Position numbers and translations under genes: made by a program. The notes beneath the pieces were generated by a model. It was not told the DNA's origin and ran no database searches. It saw nothing but the letters and a program-made list of their open reading frames with translations. Positions 7,818-16,882 of a stretch of DNA of 50,852 nt are shown here, in pieces (positions within the stretch are counted from its first letter, which is position 1; each line of letters begins with the position of its first letter). The DNA lies in NCBI GenBank assembly GCA_902554335.1, contig CACDOD010000007.1, positions 1 to 50,852 of the forward strand, in the 5' to 3' direction. The DNA comes from an uncultured Pelagibacteraceae bacterium (lineage in GTDB: Bacteria; Pseudomonadota; Alphaproteobacteria; Pelagibacterales; Pelagibacteraceae).

Positions 7818-10153
7818 TAGTAAAATTTATATATATTTTCTTTTGAAATATAGTCCTTATTACCATATTGAATTTTATTATTAACTAAATCTTTTTCTTT
7901 AAAAGCCTCAATAATAATTGAATTGTCATTATATGAAGCTCTCTCACCTGTCTCAGAGTTGACCACTAACATTTTGATTCCTCGTGGTATCTTAAATGGT
8001 CTAGCGGTATTTTTTTTTACTGAATTTTTTACAAAATTTTTGAATATTGGCATAGCTGTTCTTGCGCCAGTTTCATATTTTCCTAAAGATGATGGTTCAT
8101 CAAAACCAACATAAACACCTATAACAAAATTAGATGAAAATCCTATAAACCATGTATCAGTATTTTTATTAGTTGTTCCTGTTTTGCCACCTAAATCTAA
8201 ATTCAAATCGTTTAAGCCTTTTGCTGTACCTCTTTTTACTGTTCCTTCTAAAATTGAAGTCATTTGATATGCGGTTTCCTTACTCATAATTTGTTTAAAA
8301 TTATTTTTAATTTTTGGGATCGATTTACTCAAATAAGAAATTTGATTACATCCATCACACTCCCTTTTTTCTGAATTAAATATAGTATTACCCTCACTAT
8401 CTTGAATTCTATCTATAAATTTAGGTGTTAATAATTTGCCACCATTTACAAAACTACAATATGCATTTGTTAATTTTAACAATGTTGTTTCACTAGATCC
8501 TAATGATAAAGACAATAGTTCTTCTGGGTTATCATAAATTTTTAAATTTGTTGCAAATTCAGCAATTTTTTTAATACCAATGTTTTGTGCTATTCTAACA
8601 GTCATTAAATTTCTAGATTTTTCAACACCTGTTCTTAATGTTGATGGACCATAAAATTTCTTTCCATAATTTTCTGGTTTCCATAATTTTAAATCCTCTC
8701 CCTGATCAAAAACAATTGGCGCATCTAAAATTAATGTTGCTGGTGTGTAACCATTTTCTAAAGCTAATGCATATACAAATGGTTTGAATGCAGACCCTGG
8801 TTGTCTTAATGCTTGAGTTGCTCTATTAAATTCACTATTTTTAAAACTAAAGCCTCCACTGAGAGCTAATACTCTTCCAGTATAAGGGTCCATTACTATT
8901 ATAGCGCCATTTGCTTTTGGCAATTGTCTTAGATTATATTTTTTATCTTTTATTTTTTCTACATAAATTACATCTCCAACATCAAACAGTTCTTCAAAAT
9001 TTTTTTTTGTCCAATCAATTGATGAAAATTCAATTTTTCCATTATTGCCATCAATAGTTTCTATCTCCACAGAAAATCGATTTATTTTTGTAACTATTGA
9101 AAGTTTCCATCCAATAGATGCTTCAAGTTTGAAATTTTCAAGATTTTTTTTCCAATCTTGATTATATTTTTTATTTAATAAAGGGCCTCTCCATCCTTTT
9201 TTTTTGTCAAATGAAATTAATCCGTTTCTTAAAGATTTTGTTGCCACTTCTTGTAGTTTTAAATTCAAAGGTGTATTAATTGTAAATCCTTGCTTGTAAA
9301 CTCTATCAAAGCCATATTTGTCAACAATTAGCTTTCTAATATCCTCAATATAATAATTTGAATTTTCTAAATATACTGATTTTCTTTTTTTTAGCTTTAT
9401 TTCTTCCTTAGAAAAGTTTTCAAATTCTTTTTTAGATAAATATTCATTATCAAATAAATTTTGAAGTACCAAATTTCTTCTAAACTTGGCTAATTCAATA
9501 TTTTTGTAAGGATTATATCTGCTAGGTGCCTTTGGAAGGGCAGCAAGTAAAGCTGCTTCGGTATATTTTAATTCATTTATTGGTTTATCAAAGTATTGTA
9601 AACTAGCTGAAGCAATACCATAACTACCTTCGCCTAAATAAATTTGGTTTAAATATAGTTCAAGTATTCTCTCTTTGGTTAAAGCTCTTTCAATTCTAAA
9701 TGCAAGGATTGCCTCTTTAATTTTTCTATCTATTGAAACTTCATTTGTTAGAAGAAAATTTTTAGCTACTTGTTGAGTAATTGTAGATGCTCCCTCAAGT
9801 CTTCTAGAGGCAATAATATTCGATATATTATTAACAACTGCTCTTAATACCCCTTTTGCATCAACTCCTGGATGCTTAAAAAAATTTTTATCCTCAGCTG
9901 ATAAAAAAGAATTTACAACTAAATTAGGGATTGAATTATATGGCACAAAAATTCTTTTTTCGGATGAGAATTCACTTAATAATTGTCCATCACTTGAATA
10001 AAGTTTGCTTGAAATTGGAGGTTTATAATTCTTTAAAAATTTGTAATCAGGAAGATCATTCGAATAATACCACAAAATAGCAATTATTCCTGTTAAAGTC
10101 ATAACAGACAAAAATAAGCTTAAAATGATGATTTTTTTTAAATGTTTAATCAT
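7817..10153 (-). CDS. mrcA: penicillin-binding protein 1A, bifunctional peptidoglycan synthase
   Basis: A class A PBP that polymerises lipid II and cross-links the strands in the periplasm. The 778-residue protein has an N-terminal membrane anchor (about residues 8-30). The GT51 transglycosylase domain has SAEDKNFFKHPGVD with catalytic Glu87, and GASTITQQVAKN. An OB-like insert follows. The transpeptidase domain has SxxK at Ser454 (RQPGSAFKPF), an SRN motif and KTG at 657-659 (GGKTGTTNK). All catalytic residues are present and the length is normal. It is first in a leftward operon; its stop overlaps the prfB start by one base, which suggests translational coupling. It is divergent from the RNase E gene across 87 nt. 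Confidence 0.95.
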   Translation of the reverse strand: MIKHLKKIIILSLFLSVMTLTGIIAILWYYSNDLPDYKFLKNYKPPISSKLYSSDGQLLSEFSSEKRIFVPYNSIPNLVVNSFLSAEDKNFFKHPGVDAKGVLRAVVNNISNIIASRRLEGASTITQQVAKNFLLTNEVSIDRKIKEAILAFRIERALTKERILELYLNQIYLGEGSYGIASASLQYFDKPINELKYTEAALLAALPKAPSRYNPYKNIELAKFRRNLVLQNLFDNEYLSKKEFENFSKEEIKLKKRKSVYLENSNYYIEDIRKLIVDKYGFDRVYKQGFTINTPLNLKLQEVATKSLRNGLISFDKKKGWRGPLLNKKYNQDWKKNLENFKLEASIGWKLSIVTKINRFSVEIETIDGNNGKIEFSSIDWTKKNFEELFDVGDVIYVEKIKDKKYNLRQLPKANGAIIVMDPYTGRVLALSGGFSFKNSEFNRATQALRQPGSAFKPFVYALALENGYTPATLILDAPIVFDQGEDLKLWKPENYGKKFYGPSTLRTGVEKSRNLMTVRIAQNIGIKKIAEFATNLKIYDNPEELLSLSLGSSETTLLKLTNAYCSFVNGGKLLTPKFIDRIQDSEGNTIFNSEKRECDGCNQISYLSKSIPKIKNNFKQIMSKETAYQMTSILEGTVKRGTAKGLNDLNLDLGGKTGTTNKNTDTWFIGFSSNFVIGVYVGFDEPSSLGKYETGARTAMPIFKNFVKNSVKKNTARPFKIPRGIKMLVVNSETGERASYNDNSIIIEAFKEKDLVNNKIQYGNKDYISKENIYKFY

Positions 10154-10240
10154 TTTAGTTTTATTTAATCTACGAATTTGTTAATGTTAAGGCACACAAA
10201 ATATTAACAAAATTTTAATGAATAAAATACTTATAAACAT

Positions 10241-12034
10241 ATGCCAAAAAACTTATTTATTGATGCATCGCATCCAAGACAAACTAGAGTTGTTCTTAAA
10301 TCAGAAAATGATATTGAAGATTATGAATACGAAGGTAAAAATAATAATCTAATAAAGAATAATATCTATTTAGGAAAAGTTAGCAGAATAGAACCATCTC
10401 TTCAAGCTGCCTTTGTAGACTTTGGTAGAGAGAGGCACGGTTTTTTATCCTTTAATGATATTCAAAGTGATTACTATCAAATTCCACAAAGTGATATTGA
10501 ATTAATCAAAAAAGAAGAAGAAGAAACTAGAATCGAATTACAAAAACAAAGCGAGATTGATGAAAAAGATTTACGAGAACAAGATTTGGAAGAAAAAATT
10601 CTTGAACCAGACTCAAAAATAGATTTACCAGATGAAGAAACTACTGCGGTTGAAAAAAGTTTAGATATAAAAACTAATAATTTTTCTGTAAAAAAAAAAA
10701 GATATAAAATTCAAGAAGTTATAAAACCTAATCAGGTTATTTTAGTTCAGGTTCTAAAAGACGAAAGAGGGCTTAAAGGAGCTGCTCTTACTACCTTTAT
10801 TTCAATTGCAGGAAAATATACTGTTCTTATGCCGAATACTCCTAAAGGAGGTGGAATATCTAGAAAAATTTTTAATCCTGTCGAAAGAAAAAAAATTAGA
10901 CAAATACTTAATTTAATTGAGATACCCAAGGAGATGGGATTAATTGTAAGGACGGCTGGATCTAATAAAACAAAAAATGATATAGAAAATGATCTAAAAA
11001 ATTCAATAAAAGCATGGGAACAAATAAAAAATAAGGCAATAGACTCAATTGCGCCTACAATTGTATTTGAGGAAAGTGATATAATTAAAAGAAGTATTAG
11101 AGATATGGTTGATGATGAAGTGCAAAATATATTTGTTGAAGGTAACGACGGTTATCAAAAAGCAAAAATTTATATAAAGCAGTTAATGCCAAAACAAATA
11201 AAAAAAGTAAAAAAATACAGAGATAAAATTCCACTTTTTTTTAAAAACAATATTGAATCAAAACTTTATGAGATTTATAAAACTGAGGTAAAACTTAAAT
11301 CAGGTGGATATATTGTAATTAATCCAACCGAAGCACTTGTATCAATTGATGTTAATTCAGGAAAATCTATAAAACAAAAAAATGTTGAAAGTACTGCTCT
11401 TGATACAAATTTAGAGGCCGCAGAAGAAATATCAAGACAAATTAAAATTAGAGATTTGTCAGGTTTAATAATAATTGATTTTATTGATATGCATAATTTT
11501 TCAAATAGACGGCAAGTTGAGAGAAAACTCAAAGAAAGATGCAGGAAAGATAGAGCAAGAATCCAAATTGGTAGGATTACTCACTTTGGTTTACTTGAGA
11601 TGTCACGTCAAAGATTGAGGGAAAGTAATGTTAAATGGATAATGAGTTTAACAAATGAATCGCAAGCACTTAAAATTTTCAAGTTAATTGAAATTAAATG
11701 TTTAGAAAATAAATCAAAAGAAGTTTTGGTTAATTTAAACAAAAAAATTATTAATTTTTTATCAACAAATAGTGAAGAAGATATAATTTTTTTTCAAAAT
11801 AAAAATAAAATAAAATTAACTTTTAAAGAAGACCTAAACTTTGGTGTAAATGATTATAAAATTGAGTTTAAAGCAAAAAATAACAAAATAGTTGAGGTTA
11901 TACAATCTGAGAAAATTATTAAAAATGAAACTAATATTATAAAATTTGAAGAAAAGAAGAAAAGTTTTAATAAATCATACCAAAAAAAAACAAAAAAGAA
12001 ATTTTATAAGAAATATAAAAAAAAAATTAAATAA
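10241..12034 (+). CDS. rne: ribonuclease E/G family endoribonuclease
   Basis: Endoribonuclease for mRNA decay and for rRNA and tRNA processing. The 597-residue protein has an S1 RNA-binding domain near the N terminus ([17 protein letters not shown]), interrupted by an acidic insert at about 83-150, as in other alphaproteobacteria. A DNase I-like catalytic domain follows, with the metal-binding Asp370 (SIDVNSGKS) and Asp413 (IDFIDM), 43 residues apart as in E. coli RNase E (303 and 346). The CPxC zinc-link that should follow SRQRL (455-459) is absent. The C terminus is only a short Lys-rich tail, without the long degradosome scaffold of E. coli. The 3' end overlaps thiG by 8 nt. Confidence 0.93.
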   Translation: MPKNLFIDASHPRQTRVVLKSENDIEDYEYEGKNNNLIKNNIYLGKVSRIEPSLQAAFVDFGRERHGFLSFNDIQSDYYQIPQSDIELIKKEEEETRIELQKQSEIDEKDLREQDLEEKILEPDSKIDLPDEETTAVEKSLDIKTNNFSVKKKRYKIQEVIKPNQVILVQVLKDERGLKGAALTTFISIAGKYTVLMPNTPKGGGISRKIFNPVERKKIRQILNLIEIPKEMGLIVRTAGSNKTKNDIENDLKNSIKAWEQIKNKAIDSIAPTIVFEESDIIKRSIRDMVDDEVQNIFVEGNDGYQKAKIYIKQLMPKQIKKVKKYRDKIPLFFKNNIESKLYEIYKTEVKLKSGGYIVINPTEALVSIDVNSGKSIKQKNVESTALDTNLEAAEEISRQIKIRDLSGLIIIDFIDMHNFSNRRQVERKLKERCRKDRARIQIGRITHFGLLEMSRQRLRESNVKWIMSLTNESQALKIFKLIEIKCLENKSKEVLVNLNKKIINFLSTNSEEDIIFFQNKNKIKLTFKEDLNFGVNDYKIEFKAKNNKIVEVIQSEKIIKNETNIIKFEEKKKSFNKSYQKKTKKKFYKKYKKKIK

Positions 12035-12803
12035 TGCCTTTTTTTGGGGAAGTAGCTATTCCAAAAAAACTTTTTTCCATTCTTCCTGATAAATAAGATT
12101 TCCTACCAGCAATAACTGCATGTTTCATTGCAATTGCCATAACAGCTGGATTTTTTGAATGAGCTATTGCTGAATTAACTAATACTCCGTCACATCCTAA
12201 TTCCATTGCAATACTTGCATCAGATGCTTGCCCTATTCCAGCATCAATTAAAAGTGGAACATTTATTTTTTTTCTAATTATTTCAATATTTGTTTTATTT
12301 TGAATTCCTAATCCTGATCCAATTGGTGCAGCCAAAGGCATAATAGCGACAGCTCCCATATCTTCCAATCTTTTTGCCATTAGCGGATCATCATTGCAAT
12401 ACACCATTACTTTAAATCCTTCTTTAGTAAGTGTCTCTGTAGACTTTAATGTTTCAATCATATCAGGAAGTAAAGTTTTTTTATCTCCTAAAATTTCTAA
12501 TTTTACTAATTTCCACCCTCCAATTTCTCTAGCTAAACGTAAAGTTCTAAGGGCATCATTTGAATTATAACAACCAGCTGTATTTGGTAAATAGGTTATT
12601 TTTTTTGGATTTAAAAAATCCATTAAGAGTGGTTTTTTTTTATCAAAAATATTTACTCTTCTTACTGCAACTGTAACTATTTCAGCTCCTGACGCTTTAA
12701 CCGCTTTTGCGCATTCTTCAAAATTTTTATATTTACCAGTTCCAACAATCAGTCTTGATTGAAATTTTTTATTTGCTATTTTAAAAAAATCTTTTTTTTT
12801 CAT
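12027..12803 (-). CDS. thiG: thiazole synthase
   Basis: ThiG condenses 1-deoxy-xylulose 5-phosphate, dehydroglycine and the sulfur carried by ThiS into the thiazole phosphate half of thiamine. The 258-residue TIM barrel shows [10 protein letters not shown] at the N terminus, the Schiff-base lysine in [11 protein letters not shown] (Lys101 by comparison with the family), and the phosphate-binding GSGLGIQN and [10 protein letters not shown] segments. It starts on the last base of the thiS stop (TAATG), so the two are coupled. From the literature on Pelagibacter, as I recall it, cells make or recycle thiazole but need an external pyrimidine precursor; nothing in this window tests that. Confidence 0.95.
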   Translation of the reverse strand: MKKKDFFKIANKKFQSRLIVGTGKYKNFEECAKAVKASGAEIVTVAVRRVNIFDKKKPLLMDFLNPKKITYLPNTAGCYNSNDALRTLRLAREIGGWKLVKLEILGDKKTLLPDMIETLKSTETLTKEGFKVMVYCNDDPLMAKRLEDMGAVAIMPLAAPIGSGLGIQNKTNIEIIRKKINVPLLIDAGIGQASDASIAMELGCDGVLVNSAIAHSKNPAVMAIAMKHAVIAGRKSYLSGRMEKSFFGIATSPKKGII

Positions 12804-13021
12804 TACCCACCACCTATAAAATGAACAATTTCAATTTTATCCTTAGACTTGAGAATAATTTTACTAATTTTTTTCTTTTCAACAATCAAGTTATTTTTTT
12901 CAATTGCTATCTTATTTAAAGGAAATTTTAGTTTATTGATTAAGTTAACAAGTTTTGTGCCTTTATCTACATTTAATGCTTTGCCATTTAACTTAATTTT
13001 TATTTTATTTTTTTTAGCCAT
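12803..13021 (-). CDS. thiS: ThiS sulfur carrier protein
   Basis: A 72-residue ubiquitin-fold sulfur carrier for thiazole synthesis. It ends in IVHFIGGG. The C-terminal Gly-Gly is adenylated and converted to a thiocarboxylate that donates sulfur to ThiG. Start [19 protein letters not shown] fits the ThiS beta-grasp fold. The partner thiG follows directly with a one-base overlap. Its start codon is only 16 nt from the divergent aroQ start, so its promoter must lie inside aroQ coding sequence. Confidence 0.9.
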   Translation of the reverse strand: MAKKNKIKIKLNGKALNVDKGTKLVNLINKLKFPLNKIAIEKNNLIVEKKKISKIILKSKDKIEIVHFIGGG

Positions 13022-13037
13022 GTATTATAAATAATAT

Positions 13038-13487
13038 GTGCAAAATAATATCATAATAATTAATGGACCAAATATAAATTTACTTGGCGATAGAGATAAA
13101 TCAATATATGGAAGTGAAACTTATGAAGATTTGCTTAATAGATGCAAATTTGAAGCATCTAAAATTAAAATTAATATTGAATTTTACCAATCAAATATTG
13201 AAGGAGAGTTGGTCAATAAAATTCAAGAATCAAGAAATATATTTGATGGCATGATTATAAATGCAGCAGCATTTACACATACTTCTGTTGCAATCAGAGA
13301 CTCATTAAGTTTGTTTAAGAAACCTAGTATAGAGTTACATATTTCAAATATTTATAAAAGAGAAGAGTTTAGGCAGAAATCTCTAATTAGCGACGTTGTT
13401 ACTGGAATAATTTGTGGACTTGGAACCAATGGCTACATTTTAGCCATAAATTCAATTTATGAAATGATCAAGAATGGAAATAAATAA
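13038..13487 (+). CDS. aroQ: 3-dehydroquinate dehydratase, type II
   Basis: Third step of the shikimate pathway: dehydration of 3-dehydroquinate. The 149-residue dodecameric type II enzyme is recognised by INGPNINLLGDRD, the active-site loop Tyr in KSIYGSETYEDL, FYQSNIEGELV, and HISNIYKREEFR with the catalytic His. The start is GTG at 13038, which gives the canonical N terminus MQNNIIIINGPN. The nearby ATG at 13036 is in another frame and stops after six codons. It overlaps accB by 14 nt and heads aroQ-accB-accC, an order common in bacteria. Confidence 0.94.
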   Translation: MQNNIIIINGPNINLLGDRDKSIYGSETYEDLLNRCKFEASKIKINIEFYQSNIEGELVNKIQESRNIFDGMIINAAAFTHTSVAIRDSLSLFKKPSIELHISNIYKREEFRQKSLISDVVTGIICGLGTNGYILAINSIYEMIKNGNK

Positions 13488-13896
13488 AAAAATTATCAAA
13501 CAATTAAAAGATTGCTTAGACGAGTTTGATCTAAATGAAATTGAATATTCTTACAAAGATACAAAAATAAAAGTATCTAAAAAAGGCTCTAGTGAGATAA
13601 TATCTCCAAATCCAATATCAACAAAACAATTAGATCAAAATGATACAAATCCTGAAGTCCCTGGCAATAAAGTTACATCACCAATTATCGGAACAGCATA
13701 CTTGGCTCCTGAGCCTGGAGGAAAAAAATTTGCTGAAGTAGGAAAAAAAATTAAAAAGGGAGAAACTATAATGATTGTTGAAGCTATGAAAACTATGAAT
13801 CATGTGCCAAGTAGCTTTGATGGAACTATTAAAGAAGTTTGTGTTTCTGATGGCCAGCCTGTAGAGTTTGGTCAAACTCTAATTATTATCGAGTAA
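13474..13896 (+). CDS. accB: biotin carboxyl carrier protein of acetyl-CoA carboxylase
   Basis: Carries carboxybiotin between biotin carboxylase and carboxyltransferase in the first committed step of fatty acid synthesis. In 140 residues the N-terminal helix (1-37) is followed by a Pro/Thr/Asn-rich linker and a C-terminal biotinyl domain (about 66-140). The biotinylated lysine is Lys106 in VEAMKTMNHV. The N terminus lies inside the aroQ 3' end, and accC begins immediately after the stop, so the subunits are made together. Confidence 0.95.
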   Translation: MEINKKIIKQLKDCLDEFDLNEIEYSYKDTKIKVSKKGSSEIISPNPISTKQLDQNDTNPEVPGNKVTSPIIGTAYLAPEPGGKKFAEVGKKIKKGETIMIVEAMKTMNHVPSSFDGTIKEVCVSDGQPVEFGQTLIIIE

Positions 13897-15234
13897 ATGT
13901 TTAAAAAAATTTTAATTGCTAACAGAGGCGAGATAGCTGTAAGAATTATTAGGGCATGTAAAGAATGGGTAATTTCTACAGTCGCGATTCACTCAGATGT
14001 TGACAGAGATAGTATGCATGTAAAGTTAGCTGACGAAAGTATATGTGTTGGATCTCATCAGCCTGTAAACAGTTACTTAAATATACCAGCAATACTATCT
14101 GCAATCGAATTAACAAACGCTGAAGCTGTTCATCCAGGGTATGGTTTTTTATCTGAAAATTCTAATTTTGCAAAAATATTAGAAGAAAATAACATTAAAT
14201 TTATTGGACCATCATCTAAGCATATTCAAATGATGGGTGATAAAATTCAAGCAAAAAAGATTGCAAAAGAATATGGTTTGCCGGTTATAGAAGGATCAGA
14301 AGGTGGAGTAAAAAATATAGATGAAGCAAATCAAATTTTAAAAAAAACTGGTCTTCCAGTTTTAATTAAAGCTGCAGGAGGAGGAGGTGGAAAAGGTATG
14401 AAAATAGTACGGAACGAAAATGAATTTGAAAATCTTTTTCTTACCGCAAAATTAGAAGCAAAAAAATATTTTGGCAATGATGAAGTATATATTGAAAAAT
14501 TTTTTGAAAACCCAAGACACATAGAAGTTCAAATTTTAGCAGGGAAAAATCGAGTTGTTCATTTGCATGAAAGAGATTGCTCTGTGCAAAGAAGGCATCA
14601 AAAACTTATTGAAGAAACCCCAAGCCCTATTTTGAATGATAAAATAAGAGATGATTTATTTAAAAAAACCATAAATATGGTTCAAAAAATTGGCTACGAG
14701 GGAGCGGGAACAGTAGAATTTATTTACGAAGACGAAAAATTTTATTTTTTAGAGATGAATACAAGAGTTCAAGTTGAGCATCCTGTGACTGAGGTTGTTA
14801 CTGGAATTGATATAATTAAAGAGCAAATTTGGATAGCATTCAGTGGAGATACAGCCTTAGAGCAAAACGATATACAACCAAGAGGCCACGCAATAGAATG
14901 TAGAATAAATGCTGAGGATCCAGCAAAGAATTTTCAACCATCACCTGGAATAATTGGAATGTGCCATCAACCTTCTGGTTTTAGAACTAGAGTAGATGGT
15001 GCTATTTATCAGGGATATAAAGTTACACCTTACTACGATAGTATGGTTTGCAAATTAATTTGTCATGGAAGAAATAGAACTGAGGCCATTCAAAGAATGA
15101 ATAGATCCTTAGAGGAGTTTGTAATTGAAGGTATAACAACAACAATCGATCTACACAAGAAATTGATTAATCATAAAAAATTTATTGATTCAGATTTCAA
15201 TGTAACTTGGCTAGATCGAGAAAAAATTATATAG
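13897..15234 (+). CDS. accC: biotin carboxylase subunit of acetyl-CoA carboxylase
   Basis: ATP-dependent carboxylation of the biotin on AccB. The 445 residues show KILIANRGEIAVRIIRA at the N terminus, the ATP-grasp glycine loop AAGGGGGKGMK, RDCSVQRRHQK and the metal/bicarbonate site EMNTRVQVEHPVTE. Length and all motifs are normal. There is no spacer after accB. The 3' end overlaps the convergent DUF2155 gene by 8 nt. Confidence 0.96.
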   Translation: MFKKILIANRGEIAVRIIRACKEWVISTVAIHSDVDRDSMHVKLADESICVGSHQPVNSYLNIPAILSAIELTNAEAVHPGYGFLSENSNFAKILEENNIKFIGPSSKHIQMMGDKIQAKKIAKEYGLPVIEGSEGGVKNIDEANQILKKTGLPVLIKAAGGGGGKGMKIVRNENEFENLFLTAKLEAKKYFGNDEVYIEKFFENPRHIEVQILAGKNRVVHLHERDCSVQRRHQKLIEETPSPILNDKIRDDLFKKTINMVQKIGYEGAGTVEFIYEDEKFYFLEMNTRVQVEHPVTEVVTGIDIIKEQIWIAFSGDTALEQNDIQPRGHAIECRINAEDPAKNFQPSPGIIGMCHQPSGFRTRVDGAIYQGYKVTPYYDSMVCKLICHGRNRTEAIQRMNRSLEEFVIEGITTTIDLHKKLINHKKFIDSDFNVTWLDREKII

Positions 15235-15637
15235 CATTACAAGAACTTAACCACAAATCATAAACTGGGTGATCAAATGGATTTAGAGTTGGGCTTGACG
15301 AAAATGTCCAACCATTAAATATGAAAACTTTTTCATTGTCAGAAATATTTGTATCTTTAACTTGAATATAGGCAGTTATTTCAGGATCATCATCAAATTT
15401 TGAATTTTCACATTTTAATACTTTTATAAGCAAGTTTTGAAACTTCTCCTCTTCTCCAAGATTTAATTTTAAAATAGTATTTTTTGAACTAACTTTATCT
15501 AAAATTTTTATTTCCACCGAAGTTTTTACTTCTTTTATTTTGTCATTTTCTGCGTTGGAAACTAAAATGTTTGTCAGCAAAATTACCAAAATTAAAAGAT
15601 TAATTTTTCCAAGTTTTATATTTTTTTTTTGTTGCAT
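15227..15637 (-). CDS. secreted DUF2155-family protein
   Basis: A small exported protein of unknown function. The chosen ATG (15637) gives 136 residues starting MQQKKNIKLGK, then a hydrophobic signal segment ending near LVSNAEN. Longer frames to 15709 would bury the signal peptide, so I prefer this start. The mature part has KVLKCENSKFDDDPEITAYIQV and ends FNGWTFSSSPTLNPFDHPVYDLWLSSC in two pieces; this WTFSSSP..HPVYDLWL block is the DUF2155 signature. The two Cys could form a periplasmic disulfide. In alphaproteobacteria the gene usually sits between aat and the NDUFA12 gene near accBC; here aat is missing. It overlaps the NDUFA12 gene by 38 nt. Confidence 0.75.
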   Translation of the reverse strand: MQQKKNIKLGKINLLILVILLTNILVSNAENDKIKEVKTSVEIKILDKVSSKNTILKLNLGEEEKFQNLLIKVLKCENSKFDDDPEITAYIQVKDTNISDNEKVFIFNGWTFSSSPTLNPFDHPVYDLWLSSCNAI

Positions 15638-15962
15638 TCTTATTCTTTTGAGGATTGTAAGCATTATCAGTCCCAGTTTGATTAGATAAATGTTTTTTTT
15701 GCCAATCATACTTTTCTAGTTCATGTGTTTGTTCTATTTTATTTTTTATTGAGTGCATCCATGAATACCATTCAACAGGAATTTTTGTTGCTTCTATTTC
15801 TCCGTTGTAAATAACCCATCTTTTTTTTCTTTTTTTATTTTCATAATATTTGTTACCGAATTCATCTTGTCCTACAAATTTTCCAAATAAAATTGTATTT
15901 ATTCTAGTTCCTAGAGTTTGGCGATTCCACCAAGTCAAAATTTCTTTAACGAATGTCAACAT
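15600..15962 (-). CDS. NDUFA12-like complex I accessory subunit
   Basis: A homologue of the mitochondrial NDUFA12 (B17.2) supernumerary subunit of NADH:ubiquinone oxidoreductase, one of the few accessory subunits shared with alphaproteobacteria. Diagnostic stretches are LGTRINTILFGKFVGQDEFG, NKYYE, RWVIYNGEIEATKIP and VEWYSWMH. The first in-frame ATG (15962) gives 120 residues; a TTG four codons upstream would add only four. It is the first gene of a two-gene leftward unit with the DUF2155 gene. Complex I structural genes are not in this window. Confidence 0.85.
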   Translation of the reverse strand: MLTFVKEILTWWNRQTLGTRINTILFGKFVGQDEFGNKYYENKKRKKRWVIYNGEIEATKIPVEWYSWMHSIKNKIEQTHELEKYDWQKKHLSNQTGTDNAYNPQKNKNATKKKYKTWKN

Positions 15963-16011
15963 ATATATTTTCAATTTCTAATTGTAAAAAAAAAATTAGA
16001 CTAAATTCAAA

Positions 16012-16027
16012 TTATGTATATACATAA
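16012..16027. promoter_or_regulatory. 16-bp perfect palindrome in divergent spacer
   Basis: The spacer between the NDUFA12-like gene and the NrdJ-tail-like gene holds the perfect inverted repeat TTATGTATATACATAA, 32 nt before the ATG at 16060. It does not match the NrdR box as I remember it. It could be an operator or an AT-rich chance palindrome. Confidence 0.3.
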
Positions 16028-16059
16028 ATTTATTAAACTCAAAAAAAATATTTTTTATA

Positions 16060-16881
16060 ATGGCAAAATATCTAGTCGAAACTTATTACACATGTACTTT
16101 TAAAGTTAAACATTATTTAGATGATATTAGCAACAATCAGTTAGAACAGCTTGATAATAGGGATGATGGTGATTTTGAAATCCTTGATGTAAAATTTGAT
16201 AAGAGAAACACAAAAAACCTTGAAAAAAGTACAGAAAAAGTTGACGTTAAATACAATGAAACTGCAGACAAAATAAGTAATAATAAAGTTAATTCTCCTA
16301 ATAAAATAGTTTTAAATAATAATAATTTTCAAGAAAAAATTACTAAAAGATTTAGTATGCCAGACAGGAGAAAAGGATATATACAAAAGGCTACTATAGG
16401 TGATCATAAAGTTTACCTTCATACTGGAGAATATGAAGATGGAAAAATCGGGGAAATTTTTATTGATACTTCCAAAGAAGGTGAACTGGTAAAAGCTTTA
16501 ATGAATAATTTTGCAATAGCTATCTCTTTAGGTTTGCAGTATGGAGTACCTTTAGATGAGTTTGTAAATGCGTTTATAGGAACAAAATTTGAACCTTCAG
16601 GAAAAGTTCAGGGTAATGATAGAATACTAAGTGCATCATCAATATTAGACTATTTATTCAGAGAGCTTGCAATTTCCTACTTAAATAGAGAGGATCTTGC
16701 ACATACGCCTTCTATAGCTAATAAAACAGACACAGATATTGAGCAAAATAATGAAGAACAAAACCAATTTATAAAACTAGTTAAAGATATCACTAGTAAA
16801 GGTTTTGTAAGAAATAATTACAGGGAAAAATTAGTAGATCTTTCTGATATAAAATTAAATTTAAAAGGAAAAAATAAATAA
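16060..16881 (+). CDS. stand-alone protein homologous to the C-terminal tail of class II ribonucleotide reductase
   Basis: A 273-residue protein of unknown role. Residues 100-215 closely resemble the C-terminal region of alphaproteobacterial B12-dependent ribonucleotide reductase NrdJ ([62 protein letters not shown]), a TSCPD-type domain. The N terminus (1-50, [29 protein letters not shown]) is a separate module joined by a low-complexity Asn/Lys linker. There is no reductase barrel and only one Cys (Cys12), so it cannot reduce nucleotides itself. It has its own divergent promoter region and start, with no reductase frame upstream, so it looks like a true separate gene and not a decayed nrdJ. 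It ends 1 nt before the convergent aspS. Confidence 0.7.
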   Translation: MAKYLVETYYTCTFKVKHYLDDISNNQLEQLDNRDDGDFEILDVKFDKRNTKNLEKSTEKVDVKYNETADKISNNKVNSPNKIVLNNNNFQEKITKRFSMPDRRKGYIQKATIGDHKVYLHTGEYEDGKIGEIFIDTSKEGELVKALMNNFAIAISLGLQYGVPLDEFVNAFIGTKFEPSGKVQGNDRILSASSILDYLFRELAISYLNREDLAHTPSIANKTDTDIEQNNEEQNQFIKLVKDITSKGFVRNNYREKLVDLSDIKLNLKGKNK

Positions 16882-16882
16882 T

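Noticed and set aside
10747..11532. Leftward ORFs opposite the RNase E gene
   Set aside because: They fall under catalytic-domain codons of rne and show no recognisable domain.
12595..13011. ORFs opposite thiG/thiS and opposite fabG (32595-33011)
   Set aside because: Phe/Ile-rich shadow frames opposite well-identified genes; no motifs, and AT-rich DNA produces many of these.
16060..16881. A decayed fragment (pseudogene) of nrdJ
   Set aside because: The frame is intact, has its own N-terminal module and spacer upstream, and there are no barrel remnants around it.
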